Origin: Pseudoxanthomonas sp. YR558 | GTDB taxonomy: Bacteria; Pseudomonadota; Gammaproteobacteria; Xanthomonadales; Xanthomonadaceae | Direction: 5' to 3' | NCBI RefSeq assembly: GCF_900116385.1 | Contig: NZ_FPCI01000002.1 | Coordinates: 1,116,001 to 1,180,000 of the forward strand | Length of the DNA stretch: 64,000 nucleotides | Shown: piece after piece, positions 38,398 to 48,530 of the stretch | Layout of the letters: each line of letters starts with the position of its first letter | How positions within the stretch are numbered: the stretch's first letter is position 1 | Translations under genes and position numbers: made by a program | Notes under the pieces: generated by a model | Told to the model about the DNA's origin: nothing | The model's input: only the letters and a program-made list of their open reading frames with translations | Database searches by the model: none

Positions 38398-41046
38398 ATG
38401 TCGCAGCAAACCACCATCCGCAAGCTTGCCGAACTGGTCAACACGCCGGTCGAGAAACTGCTGGAGCAGCTGGCCGAGGCCGGCATGAGCTTCAGCGGCC
38501 CCGACCAGGTCGTGACCAGCATGGAAAAAGTGAAGCTGCTCGGCTTCCTCAAGCGCTCGCACGGCAAGACCGAGAGCGTTGCGGATGATGCCGCGCCCAA
38601 GAAGATCACCCTGGCCCGTCGCAAGGTCCAGGAAGTGACGGTCGCCGCCGGTCGCAGCAAGACGACCGTCAACGTCGAAGTGCGCCAGAAGCGCACCTAC
38701 GTGAAGCCGACCGACGCCGAATCCGCCAGCACCAACTGGCAGAACGAGGCCGATCCCGAACGCGCCGAGATCCTGCGCAAGCTGGAGGAGTCCCGCCAGC
38801 GCAACCTCGACGAACAGCAACGCCTGGCCCAGGAAGATGCCAAGCGCGCCGAGGAACTCGAGCGCCGCCGCCAGGAAGAGGCCGCTGCCCGCGCCGAGGC
38901 CGATGCCGCGCGCGCGCAGGCCGATGCCGAAGCCGCCGCGTTGGCGGCCGGTGCCGTGGCCGTGGATGGCGACGAGACCGCGCGTCCGGCCAAGACCGGT
39001 ACCCCGGGGCACCACGTGCCGAAGATGGTCGTGCGCAAGGATCCGCCGCGCACCGACGATCGCAACAATGCCGCCGCCGCCAAGCACAAGACCCGTGGTT
39101 CCCACGCGATGGTGGCCGGCGTCGAGGACGACGACAACACCAGCCGTTTCGCCGGCCAGCTGCACCTGTCCGCGGCCGATCGTGCCCGTCGCGGTGCTTC
39201 GCGCGGCAAGCCCAAGCCGCCGCGCCGCCATGAGCAGAGCCGCGGTGGCGGCGGTGCGCACGGCTTCGAACGTCCGACGGCCCCGATCGTGCGCGAAGTG
39301 GCGATCGGCGAGACGATCACCGTGGCCGATCTGGCGCAGAAGCTCGCGCTGAAGGGCGGCGACGTGGTGAAGGCGTTGTTCAAGATGGGCGTGATGGCCA
39401 CCATCACCCAGTCCATCGATCACGACACCGCTGCGCTGATCACCGAAGAGCTCGGCCACAAGGCCGTGCACGCCGACGCCAACGACGTCGAGAACGAACT
39501 GCTCGCGCACTCCGAAGAGCAGCAGGGCGAGAAGGTCGCGCGTCCGCCGGTGGTCACCATCATGGGCCACGTCGACCACGGCAAGACCTCGTTGCTGGAC
39601 TACATCCGCCGCACCAAGATCGCCAGCGGCGAAGCCGGCGGCATCACCCAGCACATCGGCGCCTACCACGTCGAAACGCCGAAGGGCGTCATCAGCTTCC
39701 TGGATACCCCGGGCCACGCCGCGTTCACCGCGATGCGTGCCCGTGGCGCCAAGCTGACCGACATCGTGGTGCTGGTCGTGGCCGCGGACGACGGCGTCAT
39801 GCCGCAAACCCGCGAAGCCATCCAGCACGCGAAGGCGGCCAAGGTGCCGCTGATCGTGGCCGTCAACAAGATCGACAAGTCCGACGCCGACCCGCTGCGC
39901 GTGAAGAACGAGCTGCTGGCCGAGGAAGTGGTTGCCGAAGATTTCGGTGGCGACACCCAGATGGTGGAGATCTCCGCCAAGACGGGCCAGGGCGTGGACA
40001 ACCTGCTGGACGCCATCTCGATCCAGGCCGAACTGCTGGAACTGAAGGCCGTGGAAGACGGTCGCGCCAGCGGCGTGGTCATCGAATCCTCGCTGGACAA
40101 GGGCCGCGGCCCGGTCGCGACGGTGCTGGTGCAGCAGGGCACCCTGAAGAAGGGCGATTACCTGGTCTGCGGCATCCAGTACGGCCGCGTGCGTGCGCTG
40201 TTCGACGAAACCGGCAGCCAGCCGGCTTCGGCGGGTCCGTCGATCCCGGTGCAGGTGCTGGGTCTCTCCGGCGTGCCGGAAGCGGGCGACGACTTCGTCG
40301 TCGTCGGCGACGAGCGCCTGGCCAAGGATGTGGCGCAGCAGCGCGACACCAAGCGCCGCGAGTCGCGCCTGGTGCAGTCCGCCGGCAGCCGCATGGAAGA
40401 CATCATGGCGCAGCTGGGCAAGGGCGAAGGCCAGCTCAGCCTCAACCTGATCGTCAAGGCCGACGTGCAGGGTTCGGTGGAGGCGCTGCGTCATTCGCTG
40501 ACGGCGCTGTCCAACGAATCGATCCGCATCAACATCATCCACTCCGGCGTGGGCGGCATCACCGAGTCCGACGCGAACTCCGCGGTCACCTCGAAGGCCA
40601 CCGTCATCGGCTTCAACGTGCGTGCCGACGCCTCCGCGCGTCGCATCATCGAAGCCAACGGCGTGGACCTGCGTTACTTCTCGATCATCTATGACGTGAT
40701 CGACCAGGTGAAGCAGGTGGCGTCCGGCCTGCTGGGCGTGGAGATCCGCGAGGAAATCATCGGCATCGCCGAAGTGCGCGACGTGTTCCGCAGCTCCAAG
40801 TTCGGCGCGGTCGCGGGCTGCATGGTGGTCGAAGGCACGGTCAAGCGGAACAAGCCGATCCGCGTGCTGCGCGCGAGCACCGTGGTGTTCGAAGGCGAGC
40901 TGGAATCGCTGCGCCGCTTCAAGGAGAACGTCGACGAAGTGCGTAATGGCACCGAGTGCGGTATCGGCGTGAAGGCCTACAACGACGTCCAGCCGGGCGA
41001 CCAGATCGAGTGCTTCGAGCGCATCGAAGTGCAGCGCACGCTCTGA
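38398..41046 (+). CDS. infB: translation initiation factor IF-2
   Basis: An 882-residue GTPase that places fMet-tRNA on the ribosome. Order: IF2 N-terminal fold (1-52), Arg/Glu/Ala-rich linker (about 120-300), a second IF2_N module ([23 protein letters not shown]), the G domain with GHVDHGKTS at 390-398, DTPGH and NKID, then domains II-IV. ATG at 38398 gives the usual [14 protein letters not shown] start; a frame from 38365 adds 11 residues and is not needed. Its partner initiator tRNA is encoded at the head of the same operon. Confidence 0.97.
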   Translation: MSQQTTIRKLAELVNTPVEKLLEQLAEAGMSFSGPDQVVTSMEKVKLLGFLKRSHGKTESVADDAAPKKITLARRKVQEVTVAAGRSKTTVNVEVRQKRTYVKPTDAESASTNWQNEADPERAEILRKLEESRQRNLDEQQRLAQEDAKRAEELERRRQEEAAARAEADAARAQADAEAAALAAGAVAVDGDETARPAKTGTPGHHVPKMVVRKDPPRTDDRNNAAAAKHKTRGSHAMVAGVEDDDNTSRFAGQLHLSAADRARRGASRGKPKPPRRHEQSRGGGGAHGFERPTAPIVREVAIGETITVADLAQKLALKGGDVVKALFKMGVMATITQSIDHDTAALITEELGHKAVHADANDVENELLAHSEEQQGEKVARPPVVTIMGHVDHGKTSLLDYIRRTKIASGEAGGITQHIGAYHVETPKGVISFLDTPGHAAFTAMRARGAKLTDIVVLVVAADDGVMPQTREAIQHAKAAKVPLIVAVNKIDKSDADPLRVKNELLAEEVVAEDFGGDTQMVEISAKTGQGVDNLLDAISIQAELLELKAVEDGRASGVVIESSLDKGRGPVATVLVQQGTLKKGDYLVCGIQYGRVRALFDETGSQPASAGPSIPVQVLGLSGVPEAGDDFVVVGDERLAKDVAQQRDTKRRESRLVQSAGSRMEDIMAQLGKGEGQLSLNLIVKADVQGSVEALRHSLTALSNESIRINIIHSGVGGITESDANSAVTSKATVIGFNVRADASARRIIEANGVDLRYFSIIYDVIDQVKQVASGLLGVEIREEIIGIAEVRDVFRSSKFGAVAGCMVVEGTVKRNKPIRVLRASTVVFEGELESLRRFKENVDEVRNGTECGIGVKAYNDVQPGDQIECFERIEVQRTL

Positions 41047-41048
41047 TC

Positions 41049-41420
41049 ATGCCGACCAAGTCGTTCCATCGCACCGACCGCGTGTCCGCCCAGCTCCGCC
41101 GGGAGCTGGGTACGTTGGTGCACGAGGCCGTGCGCGAGCACGGCCTGCCGTCGGTCAGCGTGTCCGACGTCGAAGTCACCCGCGACATGGCGCACGCCAA
41201 GGTGTTCGTTACCGCGTTGATGCCCGAGCGTTCCATCGAGGCCGTGAAGGGCCTGAAGGAACTCGCCTGGGGCCTGCGCATGGAACTGGCGCGTCGCGTG
41301 AAGATGCGCCACGTGCCGGAGCTGCATTTCCACTACGATGATTCCGTCGATCGCGGCGAACGCATCGAGAACCTGCTGCGCGACCTGCCGCCGCCGCCGG
41401 CCGACGACGACAACGCGTAA
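41049..41420 (+). CDS. rbfA: 30S ribosome-binding factor RbfA
   Basis: A 123-residue KH-like factor that binds immature 30S subunits and 16S rRNA near the 5' helix. Typical features are FHRTDRVSAQLRRELGTLV at the N-terminus, VSVSDVEVTRDMAHAKVFV and ELHFHYDDSVDRGERIENLL. It starts 2 nt after the infB stop. Confidence 0.96.
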   Translation: MPTKSFHRTDRVSAQLRRELGTLVHEAVREHGLPSVSVSDVEVTRDMAHAKVFVTALMPERSIEAVKGLKELAWGLRMELARRVKMRHVPELHFHYDDSVDRGERIENLLRDLPPPPADDDNA

Positions 41421-41540
41421 AGCGGTAGCCCACGTTCTCCGTTGGCCTGTGGCCATGGCGGCGTCGGTGCATCAGCATCGCGGGCATGGACCCCATGCGG
41501 GCCAGGATGCCTGCTCCCACCAAGGAATGCGCGCGCTCCG

Positions 41541-42494
41541 ATGTCGCTGCCGAAGCTCAAATTCCGTCCGCTGGATGGCCTACTGCTGCTGGACAAGCCC
41601 CAGGGCATGAGTTCGAACGCGGCCCTGCAGGTCGCGCGGCGCCTGTTCCGGGCGGAGAAGGGCGGGCATACCGGCAGCCTGGACCCGTTGGCGACCGGCC
41701 TGCTGCCCCTGTGCTTCGGCGAGGCGACCAAGATCGCCGGTTTGCTGTTGGGTTCCCGCAAGGCTTATGACACCGTCGCGGTGCTGGGCACCACCACCGA
41801 TACCGATGACGCCGATGGTGCGCCGCTGCGCGAACGCCCGGTGCCGCCGCTGGACCGCGCGAGCGTCGAGGCCGCGCTGGCGCCGCTGATCGGCCGCATC
41901 CGCCAGCGCGCCCCGATCTACTCGGCCCTAAAGCAGGGTGGGGAGCCGCTTTACACCAAGGCCCGTCGCGGCGACGTCATCGAAGCGCCCGAGCGCGACG
42001 TCGAGGTCCACGGCATCGAGATCCTGGACATCGCACCCGGACGCTTGTCGCTGCGGGTGGAATGCGGTTCCGGCACCTACGTGCGTAGTTTGGTGCGCGA
42101 CCTCGGCGAAACGTTGGGGTGCGGGGCGCATGTTGGGGCGTTGCGACGTCTGTGGGTCGAGCCGTTCAGGCAGCCGCAGATGTATCGCCTGGACGACCTA
42201 CAGGCGCTGGCTGAACAGGGTGGCGAAGCCGCACTCCAGGCCTGTCTGCTGCCTATAGAGTCAGGTCTTACCGGATTCCCGCGTGTCGATGTCGACGCTA
42301 CCGGCGCGCGTCGCCTGGCCCAAGGCCAGCGTCTGCCCGGCTATCCCGTCAGTGACGGGCCGGTCGCGGTGCATGGGCCGGAAGGGCGCGTCCTGGGGCT
42401 TGGCGCCGTGTCGGGAGACGGAACACTGTCGCCTCAGCGCCTGTTCGCCTGGACGGTCGCTGGCACGGCCACCAAGGGCGGCAACAGTCAATAA
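41541..42494 (+). CDS. truB: tRNA pseudouridine(55) synthase
   Basis: A 317-residue enzyme making pseudouridine 55 in the T loop of tRNAs. The catalytic aspartate is D48 in [13 protein letters not shown]; a C-terminal PUA-type domain follows (about 255-310). ATG at 41541 is preferred; the frame reaching back to 41442 has no family homology pattern. The 120-nt gap after rbfA holds no recognised signal. Confidence 0.95.
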   Translation: MSLPKLKFRPLDGLLLLDKPQGMSSNAALQVARRLFRAEKGGHTGSLDPLATGLLPLCFGEATKIAGLLLGSRKAYDTVAVLGTTTDTDDADGAPLRERPVPPLDRASVEAALAPLIGRIRQRAPIYSALKQGGEPLYTKARRGDVIEAPERDVEVHGIEILDIAPGRLSLRVECGSGTYVRSLVRDLGETLGCGAHVGALRRLWVEPFRQPQMYRLDDLQALAEQGGEAALQACLLPIESGLTGFPRVDVDATGARRLAQGQRLPGYPVSDGPVAVHGPEGRVLGLGAVSGDGTLSPQRLFAWTVAGTATKGGNSQ

Positions 42495-42498
42495 AACC

Positions 42499-42527
42499 TT
42501 GTTTCACAAGGGCCCGGCGGCTACACT
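42499..42527 (+). promoter_or_regulatory. putative rpsO promoter
   Basis: TTGTTT (42499-42504), a 17-nt spacer, and TACACT (42522-42527). The -35 lies in the small inverted repeat CCTTGT-TTC-ACAAGG (42497-42511) and the -10 fills the loop of the hairpin at 42514-42537. E. coli rpsO also has its own promoter after truB. Confidence 0.6.
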
Positions 42528-42543
42528 ACGCCGCCGGTTTTAT
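42514..42543 (+). terminator. terminator-like hairpin after truB
   Basis: CCGGCGGC and GCCGCCGG form an 8-bp stem with an 8-nt loop (TACACTAC), followed by TTTTAT. It sits 19 nt after the truB stop and would separate truB from rpsO in part. Confidence 0.65.
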
Positions 42544-42647
42544 GCCGGCACCTCAGTTATTTCCCGTTTCAAGAATGGCGAGCCAGGCGGTGCGCGCGGA
42601 GGACAGCCCGCGTTCCTGCAGGCCACGCATCACAACAGAGAGAAACC

Positions 42648-42908
42648 ATGTCCATCGATACCCAGAAAGTCATCGCCGAGAACGCCCGTGGCACCAACGA
42701 CACCGGCTCCCCGGAAGTGCAGGTCGCCCTGATCACCGCTCGCATCGAGCACCTGAGCGGCCACTTCAAGACCCACAAGAAAGATCACCACAGCCGTCGT
42801 GGTCTGTTGCAGCTGGTCAACCGCCGCCGCAGCCTGCTTGATTACCTCAAGAAGAAAGACAACGAGCGCTACAAGACCCTGATCGAAAAGCTCGGTCTGC
42901 GTCGCTGA
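42648..42908 (+). CDS. rpsO: 30S ribosomal protein S15
   Basis: An 86-residue ribosomal protein binding the central domain of 16S rRNA. The sequence [17 protein letters not shown] and [16 protein letters not shown] is the family core. A GAGAGAAACC ribosome-binding region precedes the ATG. It lies between truB and pnp as in E. coli, where S15 represses its own translation. Confidence 0.98.
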   Translation: MSIDTQKVIAENARGTNDTGSPEVQVALITARIEHLSGHFKTHKKDHHSRRGLLQLVNRRRSLLDYLKKKDNERYKTLIEKLGLRR

Positions 42909-42918
42909 TATACCCCCG

Positions 42919-42952
42919 ACCGCGGCGCAGAGATGCGCCGCGGTTTGCATTT
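42919..42952 (+). terminator. strong hairpin after rpsO (pnp leader hairpin 1)
   Basis: ACCGCGGCGC and GCGCCGCGGT pair over 10 bp around AGAGAT, followed by TTGCATTT. It begins 11 nt after the rpsO stop and may act as the rpsO terminator/attenuator. Confidence 0.7.
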
Positions 42953-43012
42953 CAGGGAACGGAATGCGCTGCATCCGCTGGCCGCACCGGGCCCGCCCTC
43001 CTCAGTTTCATC

Positions 43013-43055
43013 GGCCGGACGCATCCGGCCAGCCGCACGCGACAAGGGTCGCGTG
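43013..43055 (+). other. pnp leader hairpins 2 and 3
   Basis: Hairpin 2: GGCCGGA-CGCA-TCCGGCC (43013-43030). Hairpin 3: CACGCGAC-AAGG-GTCGCGTG (43036-43055). They sit 38-80 nt before the pnp GTG. In E. coli the pnp leader contains an RNase III-cleaved stem used for PNPase autoregulation; a similar role here is inference. Confidence 0.55.
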
Positions 43056-43092
43056 AGGTCCAACCCGAACAAGGCATCCCAAGGAAACCCCC

Positions 43093-45201
43093 GTGGCAAA
43101 AATCACCAAAACCTTCCAGTACGGCAAGCACCAGGTCACCCTGGAAACCGGCGAAATCGCCCGTCAGGCCGGCGGCGCTGTCATCGTCAAGTTCGACGAC
43201 ACCGTGCTGCTGGTCACCGCCGTGGCGGCGAAGTCGGCCCGTGAAGGCCAGGACTTCTTCCCCCTGACGGTCGACTACCAGGAGAAGTTCTACGCCGGCG
43301 GCCGCATCCCCGGTGGCTTCTTCAAGCGCGAAGGTCGCGCGACCGAGAAGGAGACGCTGATCTCCCGTCTGATCGATCGCCCGCTGCGTCCGCTGTTCCC
43401 GGAAGAATTCCGCAATGAAGTGCAGGTCATCGCCACGGTGATGTCGCTGAACCCGGAAATCGACGGCGACATCCCGGCCCTGATCGGCGCCTCCGCCGCC
43501 GTCGCCCTGACCGGCGCGCCGTTCAACGGCCCGATCGGCGCCGCGAAGGTCGGCTACATCAACGGCGAGTACGTGCTGAACCCGACCGTCAGCGAGCTGA
43601 AGGACTCCAAGCTCGAGCTGGTCGTCGCCGGTACCTCCAACGCCGTGCTGATGGTCGAATCCGAAGCCGCCGAGCTGTCGGAAGACGTGATGCTGGGCGC
43701 CGTGATGTTCGGCCACCGCGAAATGCAGAAGGTCATCAACATCATCAACGAGCTGGTGGTCGAAGCCGGCACGAAGAACTGGGACTGGTCCGCACCGGCC
43801 AAGAACGAAGCGCTGGTCTCCGCGCTGAAGGAAGCCGTGGGCACCCAGCTCGACAGCGCCTTCCAGGTGCGCGACAAGCTGCAGCGCCGCGACGCGATCT
43901 CGGCCATCAAGAAGGATGTCCTGCAGCAGCTGGCCGGTCGTGCCGAAGCCGACGGCTGGGCCGCCGGTGCGCTGTCGAAGGAATTCGGCGAGCTGGAATA
44001 CCAGACCATGCGCGGTTCCGTGCTGGCCACCAAGGTCCGCATCGACGGCCGCGCGCTCGACACCGTTCGCCCGATCTCCTCCAAGGTCAGCGTGCTGCCG
44101 CGCGTGCACGGCTCCTCGCTGTTCACCCGTGGTGAGACGCAGGCGATCGTCGCCGTCACCCTCGGTACCGCACGCGATGGCCAGGTGATCGACGCCGTCG
44201 GCGGCGAGTGGAAGGACCACTTCCTGTTCCATTACAACTTCCCCCCGTTCTCGGTGGGCGAAGCCGGCCGCATGATGGGCCCGAAGCGTCGCGAAATCGG
44301 CCACGGCCGCCTCGCCAAGCGCGGCGTGCTCGCCGTGATGCCGACGATGGAATCCTTCCCGTACACGATCCGCGTGGTCTCGGAAATCACCGAGTCGAAC
44401 GGTTCGTCCTCGATGGCCTCGGTCTGCGGCAGCTCGCTGGCGCTGATGGATGCCGGCGTGCCGATCACCGCACCGGTCGCAGGCATCGCGATGGGCCTGG
44501 TGAAGGAAGGCAACGACTTCGTCGTGCTGAGCGACATCTTGGGTGACGAAGACCACCTGGGCGACATGGACTTCAAGGTCGCCGGTACCGCCAACGGCGT
44601 GTCCGCGCTGCAGATGGACATCAAGATCGAAGGCATCACCGAAGAGATCATGAAGCAGGCGCTGACGCAGGCGAAGGCCGGCCGACTGCACATCCTGGGC
44701 GAAATGGCCCACGCGATGACCGCACCGCGCCAGGAACTGAGCGAGTTCGCGCCGCGCCTGATCACCATCAAGATCCACCCCGACAAGATCCGCGAAGTGA
44801 TCGGCAAGGGCGGTTCGGTGATCCAGGCCATCACCAAGGAAACCGGCACCCAGATCGACATCCAGGACGACGGCACCATCACCATCGCCTCGGTGAACGG
44901 CGCCGCCGGCCAGGCCGCGAAGGCCCGCATCGAGCAGATCACGTCCGACGTCGAGCCGGGCCGCATCTACGAAGGCAAGGTCGCCAAGATCATGGACTTC
45001 GGTGCGTTCGTCACCATCCTGCCGGGCAAGGACGGCCTGGTGCACGTCTCGCAGATCTCCAACGATCGCGTCGAGAAGGTCAGCGACGCGCTGAAGGAAG
45101 GCGACGTGGTCAAGGTCAAGGTGCTGGAAGTCGACAAGCAGGGCCGCATCCGCCTGTCGATCAAGGCCGTGGAAGAAGGCGAGGGCGTGTCGGCCGAGTA
45201 A
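43093..45201 (+). CDS. pnp: polyribonucleotide nucleotidyltransferase (PNPase)
   Basis: A 702-residue phosphorolytic 3'-5' exoribonuclease, trimeric and part of the degradosome. Order: RNase PH 1, an alpha-helical linker, RNase PH 2, a KH domain ([19 protein letters not shown], about residues 559-615) and an S1 domain ([21 protein letters not shown], about 622-690). GTG at 43093 gives the family start [21 protein letters not shown] lies upstream. Last gene of the operon, ended by a strong terminator. Confidence 0.97.
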   Translation: MAKITKTFQYGKHQVTLETGEIARQAGGAVIVKFDDTVLLVTAVAAKSAREGQDFFPLTVDYQEKFYAGGRIPGGFFKREGRATEKETLISRLIDRPLRPLFPEEFRNEVQVIATVMSLNPEIDGDIPALIGASAAVALTGAPFNGPIGAAKVGYINGEYVLNPTVSELKDSKLELVVAGTSNAVLMVESEAAELSEDVMLGAVMFGHREMQKVINIINELVVEAGTKNWDWSAPAKNEALVSALKEAVGTQLDSAFQVRDKLQRRDAISAIKKDVLQQLAGRAEADGWAAGALSKEFGELEYQTMRGSVLATKVRIDGRALDTVRPISSKVSVLPRVHGSSLFTRGETQAIVAVTLGTARDGQVIDAVGGEWKDHFLFHYNFPPFSVGEAGRMMGPKRREIGHGRLAKRGVLAVMPTMESFPYTIRVVSEITESNGSSSMASVCGSSLALMDAGVPITAPVAGIAMGLVKEGNDFVVLSDILGDEDHLGDMDFKVAGTANGVSALQMDIKIEGITEEIMKQALTQAKAGRLHILGEMAHAMTAPRQELSEFAPRLITIKIHPDKIREVIGKGGSVIQAITKETGTQIDIQDDGTITIASVNGAAGQAAKARIEQITSDVEPGRIYEGKVAKIMDFGAFVTILPGKDGLVHVSQISNDRVEKVSDALKEGDVVKVKVLEVDKQGRIRLSIKAVEEGEGVSAE

Positions 45202-45228
45202 GCCGCACGACATCGCGATGCGATACGG

Positions 45229-45253
45229 AAAAGCGGGCTTCGGCCCGCTTTTT
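45229..45253 (+). terminator. intrinsic terminator after pnp
   Basis: AAAAGCGGGC, a TTCG tetraloop, GCCCGC and five T, 28 nt after the pnp stop: a classic Rho-independent terminator closing the tRNA-fMet to pnp operon. Confidence 0.93.
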
Positions 45254-45299
45254 CTTTGTCCACCTTCCGAACACCAGGCACGCAGGACACAGCGTCTCC

Positions 45300-46610
45300 A
45301 TGCGTGCGAAGAAAGCGATCATGACGTCGACGATAATGGCGGCCATGGATTCGACGAACACACGCGCAGGCGCACCGGCGGCGCTCTGGTCCGGCCGCGG
45401 GCTGGTATTGCTCGGCATCGTGCTGTCCGCGTTCAACCTGCGCACGGCCGTCACTTCGCTGACGCCACTGCTCGACACGCTGGGCGATACATTCGGTTTT
45501 GGCGCCACCATGACCGGCGTGTTCGGCATGCTGCCGACGGCTGCGTTCGCGTTGTTCGGCGTGGCGACGCCGGCGCTCGCGCATCGCATCGGCCTGGAGC
45601 GGACCGCGTTGCTGGCGATGCTGTTGGCCATGCTGGGTCTCTTGCTGCGCAGTGCCGCAGGCGATACCACCGCGTTGATGGCCGCGTCGCTGACCGCGCT
45701 CGCCGGCATGGGCATCGGCAACATCGTGTTGCCGCCGCTGGTGAAGCGCTACTTCGCCGATCGCGTGGGCACGGTCAGCACGCTGTACATCACCGTGCTG
45801 CAGGCCGGCACCATCCTGCCCGCGTTGGTTGCGGTGCCGGTGATGGAAGCCGCCGGCTGGCGCATCTCGCTGGGCCTGTGGGCGGTGTTCGCCGCCGCAT
45901 CGGCGGTGCCGTGGTGCCTGGTGCTGTGGCAGGAACGCAGCAAGGCCTCGCCCCTGGCGCGCACGCACGATGCAGCCGTCACCGTCGACGATGAAGCGCC
46001 CGAACTCGCCGCACCGCGTCCCGCCGGTCGCGCGTGGCGTTCGCCGGTGGCCTGGGGCATGGCACTGATGTTCGGCATGACCTCGCTGGTGACCTATTCG
46101 ATGTTCACCTGGCTGCCGAAGCTGTTGGTCGAAGCCGGCGGCACGCCTGCATTGGGCGGCACGATGGTGGCGCTGTTCTCCACGCTGGGACTGGTGGCCT
46201 CGCTCACCATGCCGTTGATCGCGGTCCGCATGCGCAACCCCTTCATCGTGGTCGTGGTCTGCGCCGGCTTCTACGCTTCCGCTTTTGCTGGCCTGCTGCT
46301 GGCGCCGATGGCAGCGCCCGCGCTATGGGTCGCGCTGCTCGGCTTGGGGCCGAGCACCTTCCCGCTGTCGTTGACGATGATCAACCTGCGCACGCGCACG
46401 CCGGAGGGTTCGGCCGCGCTGTCGGGCTTCATGCAGGGCGTGGGCTACACCTTGTCCTGCGCGGGACCGCTGGCGTTCGGCCTGCTGCACGAATACACGC
46501 ATGGCTGGGCGTTGCCGATGGCGTTCCTGGCGGCGTGCGTGGGCGTATTGCTGGTGGGCGGTTACCTGGCCTGCCGGCCTCGGTATCTGGAAGACACCTG
46601 GCATGCGTGA
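45300..46610 (+). CDS. CynX/NimT-type MFS transporter
   Basis: A 436-residue major facilitator with about 12 helices split by a cytosolic loop (residues 220-255). The opening SAFNLRTAVTSLTPLLDTLGDTF and PALAHRIGLERTALLAM loop fit the CynX/NimT (cyanate/nitroimidazole transporter-like) group, whose members export or import small anions or heterocycles. The substrate is unknown. The start is uncertain: ATGs at 45300, 45321, 45336 and 45345 are in frame, and the first helix begins well after all of them. Confidence 0.85.
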   Translation: MRAKKAIMTSTIMAAMDSTNTRAGAPAALWSGRGLVLLGIVLSAFNLRTAVTSLTPLLDTLGDTFGFGATMTGVFGMLPTAAFALFGVATPALAHRIGLERTALLAMLLAMLGLLLRSAAGDTTALMAASLTALAGMGIGNIVLPPLVKRYFADRVGTVSTLYITVLQAGTILPALVAVPVMEAAGWRISLGLWAVFAAASAVPWCLVLWQERSKASPLARTHDAAVTVDDEAPELAAPRPAGRAWRSPVAWGMALMFGMTSLVTYSMFTWLPKLLVEAGGTPALGGTMVALFSTLGLVASLTMPLIAVRMRNPFIVVVVCAGFYASAFAGLLLAPMAAPALWVALLGLGPSTFPLSLTMINLRTRTPEGSAALSGFMQGVGYTLSCAGPLAFGLLHEYTHGWALPMAFLAACVGVLLVGGYLACRPRYLEDTWHA

Positions 46611-46614
46611 GTAG

Positions 46615-46693
46615 GATGGGGGAGAGCGGCAAGCGTCCCCATCACGCTGGCTTCCCTGTGTTGCGCGATGGGTGTGGCTTCACTCGACCCATC
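46615..46693. repeat. two inverted repeats sharing GATGGG arms
   Basis: GATGGGG (46615-46621) pairs with CCCCATC (46637-46643), and GATGGGT (46667-46673) pairs with ACCCATC (46687-46693). Together there are four copies of the GATGGG core in 79 nt, filling the gap between the MFS gene and the small membrane protein gene. Confidence 0.45.
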
Positions 46694-46711
46694 CCCTGAT
46701 CCGGCGTGGCC

Positions 46712-46990
46712 ATGATGCGCATCGACAAGGCACAACTCCGACAAACGATCATCGGCACCGGCACGGTGGGTGCCCTCTTTGGCATGGTGCCCGTCCTCGC
46801 GGTCCTGGCATTCGAATCGGAATACGGCCGCCACGCGGCGCCCGCCCGCTCATGGTTCGTCCAGGCCTTCGAGCTCGGTCTGGTCCTGCTGGGCAGCATC
46901 GCGTTCTGCATCATGGTCTTCGGCCTCGTGCCCATGGCATTGCAGCTCGGCTTCGTCTGGCTGGCGCGCCGCTGGACCGGGCGCGCCTGA
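46712..46990 (+). CDS. small two-helix membrane protein, unknown function
   Basis: A 92-residue protein not recognised. It has two hydrophobic stretches (about 13-33 and 52-82) joined by a polar segment, and an Arg-rich end (LARRWTGRA). ATG at 46712 or the next codon at 46715 could start it; there is no strong ribosome-binding site. Coding reality is supported by the membrane-protein pattern and by fitting neatly between its neighbours, not by homology. Confidence 0.55.
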   Translation: MMRIDKAQLRQTIIGTGTVGALFGMVPVLAVLAFESEYGRHAAPARSWFVQAFELGLVLLGSIAFCIMVFGLVPMALQLGFVWLARRWTGRA

Positions 46991-47005
46991 CACGGCACCC
47001 TTGTC

Positions 47006-47350
47006 GTGGACCTTGATCGAGGCGTGTCCTACGTGATCTTCGTCGTCGAAACGGAAGAACGCGCGCTTACGGTCTATCCGAGCGAAGCCGAGGCGGTTGC
47101 GTATTGCGAAGGACTCGACGTGGAAGCGGCGGTGTGGTTGTTCTGGGCGTCGGACGGGTCTCCCCTCCAGCCGGAATTCACGATTCCCAACACGCGTGGT
47201 GGGTTCACTGTCGGGAACGGAACCTATCACCTGGTACCGGCCGAACCCGATCATCACGCACCCCTGAGCGAGGCGCTCGACGAGATCCTGCGGCTTGAAT
47301 CGAATCCGTTCTTTACATCATTGGCGGACGTCAGGGCTCATCTGGCTTGA
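47006..47350 (+). CDS. conserved small soluble protein, unknown function
   Basis: A 114-residue acidic protein with no recognised domain. The pattern is a compact alpha/beta fold: SYVIFVVETEERALTVY strands, an acidic helix (SEAEAVAYCEGL), aromatic strands (AVWLFWASDG) and a closing helix (SEALDEILRLE). It resembles small hypothetical proteins of xanthomonads from memory only. GTG 47006 is the longest start; GTG 47024 (before SYVIF) is an equal alternative. It ends 22 nt from the convergent epimerase gene. Confidence 0.6.
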   Translation: MDLDRGVSYVIFVVETEERALTVYPSEAEAVAYCEGLDVEAAVWLFWASDGSPLQPEFTIPNTRGGFTVGNGTYHLVPAEPDHHAPLSEALDEILRLESNPFFTSLADVRAHLA

Positions 47351-47372
47351 GCGCTGGACGCGGCGGGCGCGA

Positions 47373-48530
47373 TCAGATCATCCGCGCGAACCGCATCCAG
47401 TCCGCCGTGCGTTGCGCGCCGAGTTCGAACGAGTGCGCCGGCGCCCAGCCCAGCCGTTCTTTGGCGAGTTCGTTCGACACCCAGGAGCGGTAGGCCTCGC
47501 GTACCACCCGGCCTTCGCTGGGCATGCGTACCGAGGGTGCATCCCCGACGTGCGCGGCAGGGCGACGGCCCTGCAGTCGCGACTTGATCATGATCTTCTG
47601 CTCGGGGGTGATGCGCCGGGCGACCATTTCCTTGGTGCCGCGGATCAACTGCCCCAATGACGGGATGGTGCCGAGCTGGGCATGGAAGGCGGGGGAGACC
47701 GCCAGCCGCACTGCCGCCTTGACGCTGTCGCGCGCACGCGGTCGCCTGGCCTTCCAGTACGCGGAGATCTCGTCGAGCGAGTGGTCGTGGACGGTTTTCG
47801 CGCCCTCCACCATGCCGGCGAAGGTGGTGATGAAATCGCCCCAGGAGGTGCGGCCGTCGCCGTTGATCAGGAACGCACCGCCGACCGCGTCGTCGCGCTC
47901 CAGCGACGCCATGATCGCATCGCAGACGTCGTCGACGTAGACCGCGTTGCAGATGCCGCGGCCGCCATCGATCAGGCTGATCTTGCCCGCCCGCGCGTCC
48001 TGCACCACCGGGGTGACGAAGAAGCTGAAAGGTCCGTAGACGATGGTCGGGCGCAGAATGACCGTCTCGAGCGCGCCGCGCTTGCCGGCGGCCGCGACCA
48101 CCGCTTCGGACGCTGCCTTGGCATCGGAATAGACCTCGCCCCAGCGCTCGATCGGTGCGGTGGCCTCGGTCAACACCTCAGGCTTCGGCGACGGCCCGTG
48201 CACCGCCATCGAACTGACGTGGACGAAGCGGCGGACGCCGGCACGCGTGCAGGCATCGACGAGTTGCCGTACCTGCTTCTCGGCGCTCTCGTCGTCGCCG
48301 TGGGCGAGGTTGACCACGGCGTCGCAGCCTTCCACCGCGCGCGCCAGGCTGGCGGCATCCATCATGTCGCCGGCCACCAGGTCGACGTCGAGCCGGGCGA
48401 TGCGTGCGGCGCGCGAGAAGTCGCGCACCATCGCGCGGTACGGCACGCGGTACTGGAGCGACAGCAGTTCGCACAGACGCGAGCCGATGAAGCCCGTAGC
48501 GCCGGTGACGAGGATCCGAGTCGGCGTCAT
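47373..48530 (-). CDS. NAD-dependent epimerase/dehydratase
   Basis: A 385-residue extended SDR. The dinucleotide loop is VTGATGFIGSRL (about 9-20), the catalytic pair Y-x3-K is YSDAK, and HVSSMAVHG supplies the serine. A long C-terminal region beyond residue 290 is not typical of GalE. The ATG at 48530 has AAGGAGG 7 nt upstream and overlaps the stop of the Gfo/Idh gene (ATGA). Acting on a nucleotide sugar is the usual role; the substrate is unknown. Forms a likely operon with the two genes upstream on the minus strand. Confidence 0.88.
   Translation of the reverse strand: MTPTRILVTGATGFIGSRLCELLSLQYRVPYRAMVRDFSRAARIARLDVDLVAGDMMDAASLARAVEGCDAVVNLAHGDDESAEKQVRQLVDACTRAGVRRFVHVSSMAVHGPSPKPEVLTEATAPIERWGEVYSDAKAASEAVVAAAGKRGALETVILRPTIVYGPFSFFVTPVVQDARAGKISLIDGGRGICNAVYVDDVCDAIMASLERDDAVGGAFLINGDGRTSWGDFITTFAGMVEGAKTVHDHSLDEISAYWKARRPRARDSVKAAVRLAVSPAFHAQLGTIPSLGQLIRGTKEMVARRITPEQKIMIKSRLQGRRPAAHVGDAPSVRMPSEGRVVREAYRSWVSNELAKERLGWAPAHSFELGAQRTADWMRFARMI

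Noticed and set aside
46615..46693. GATGGG repeats as a possible CRISPR-like array
   Set aside because: Only four short cores in alternating orientation, no uniform spacers and no cas genes.
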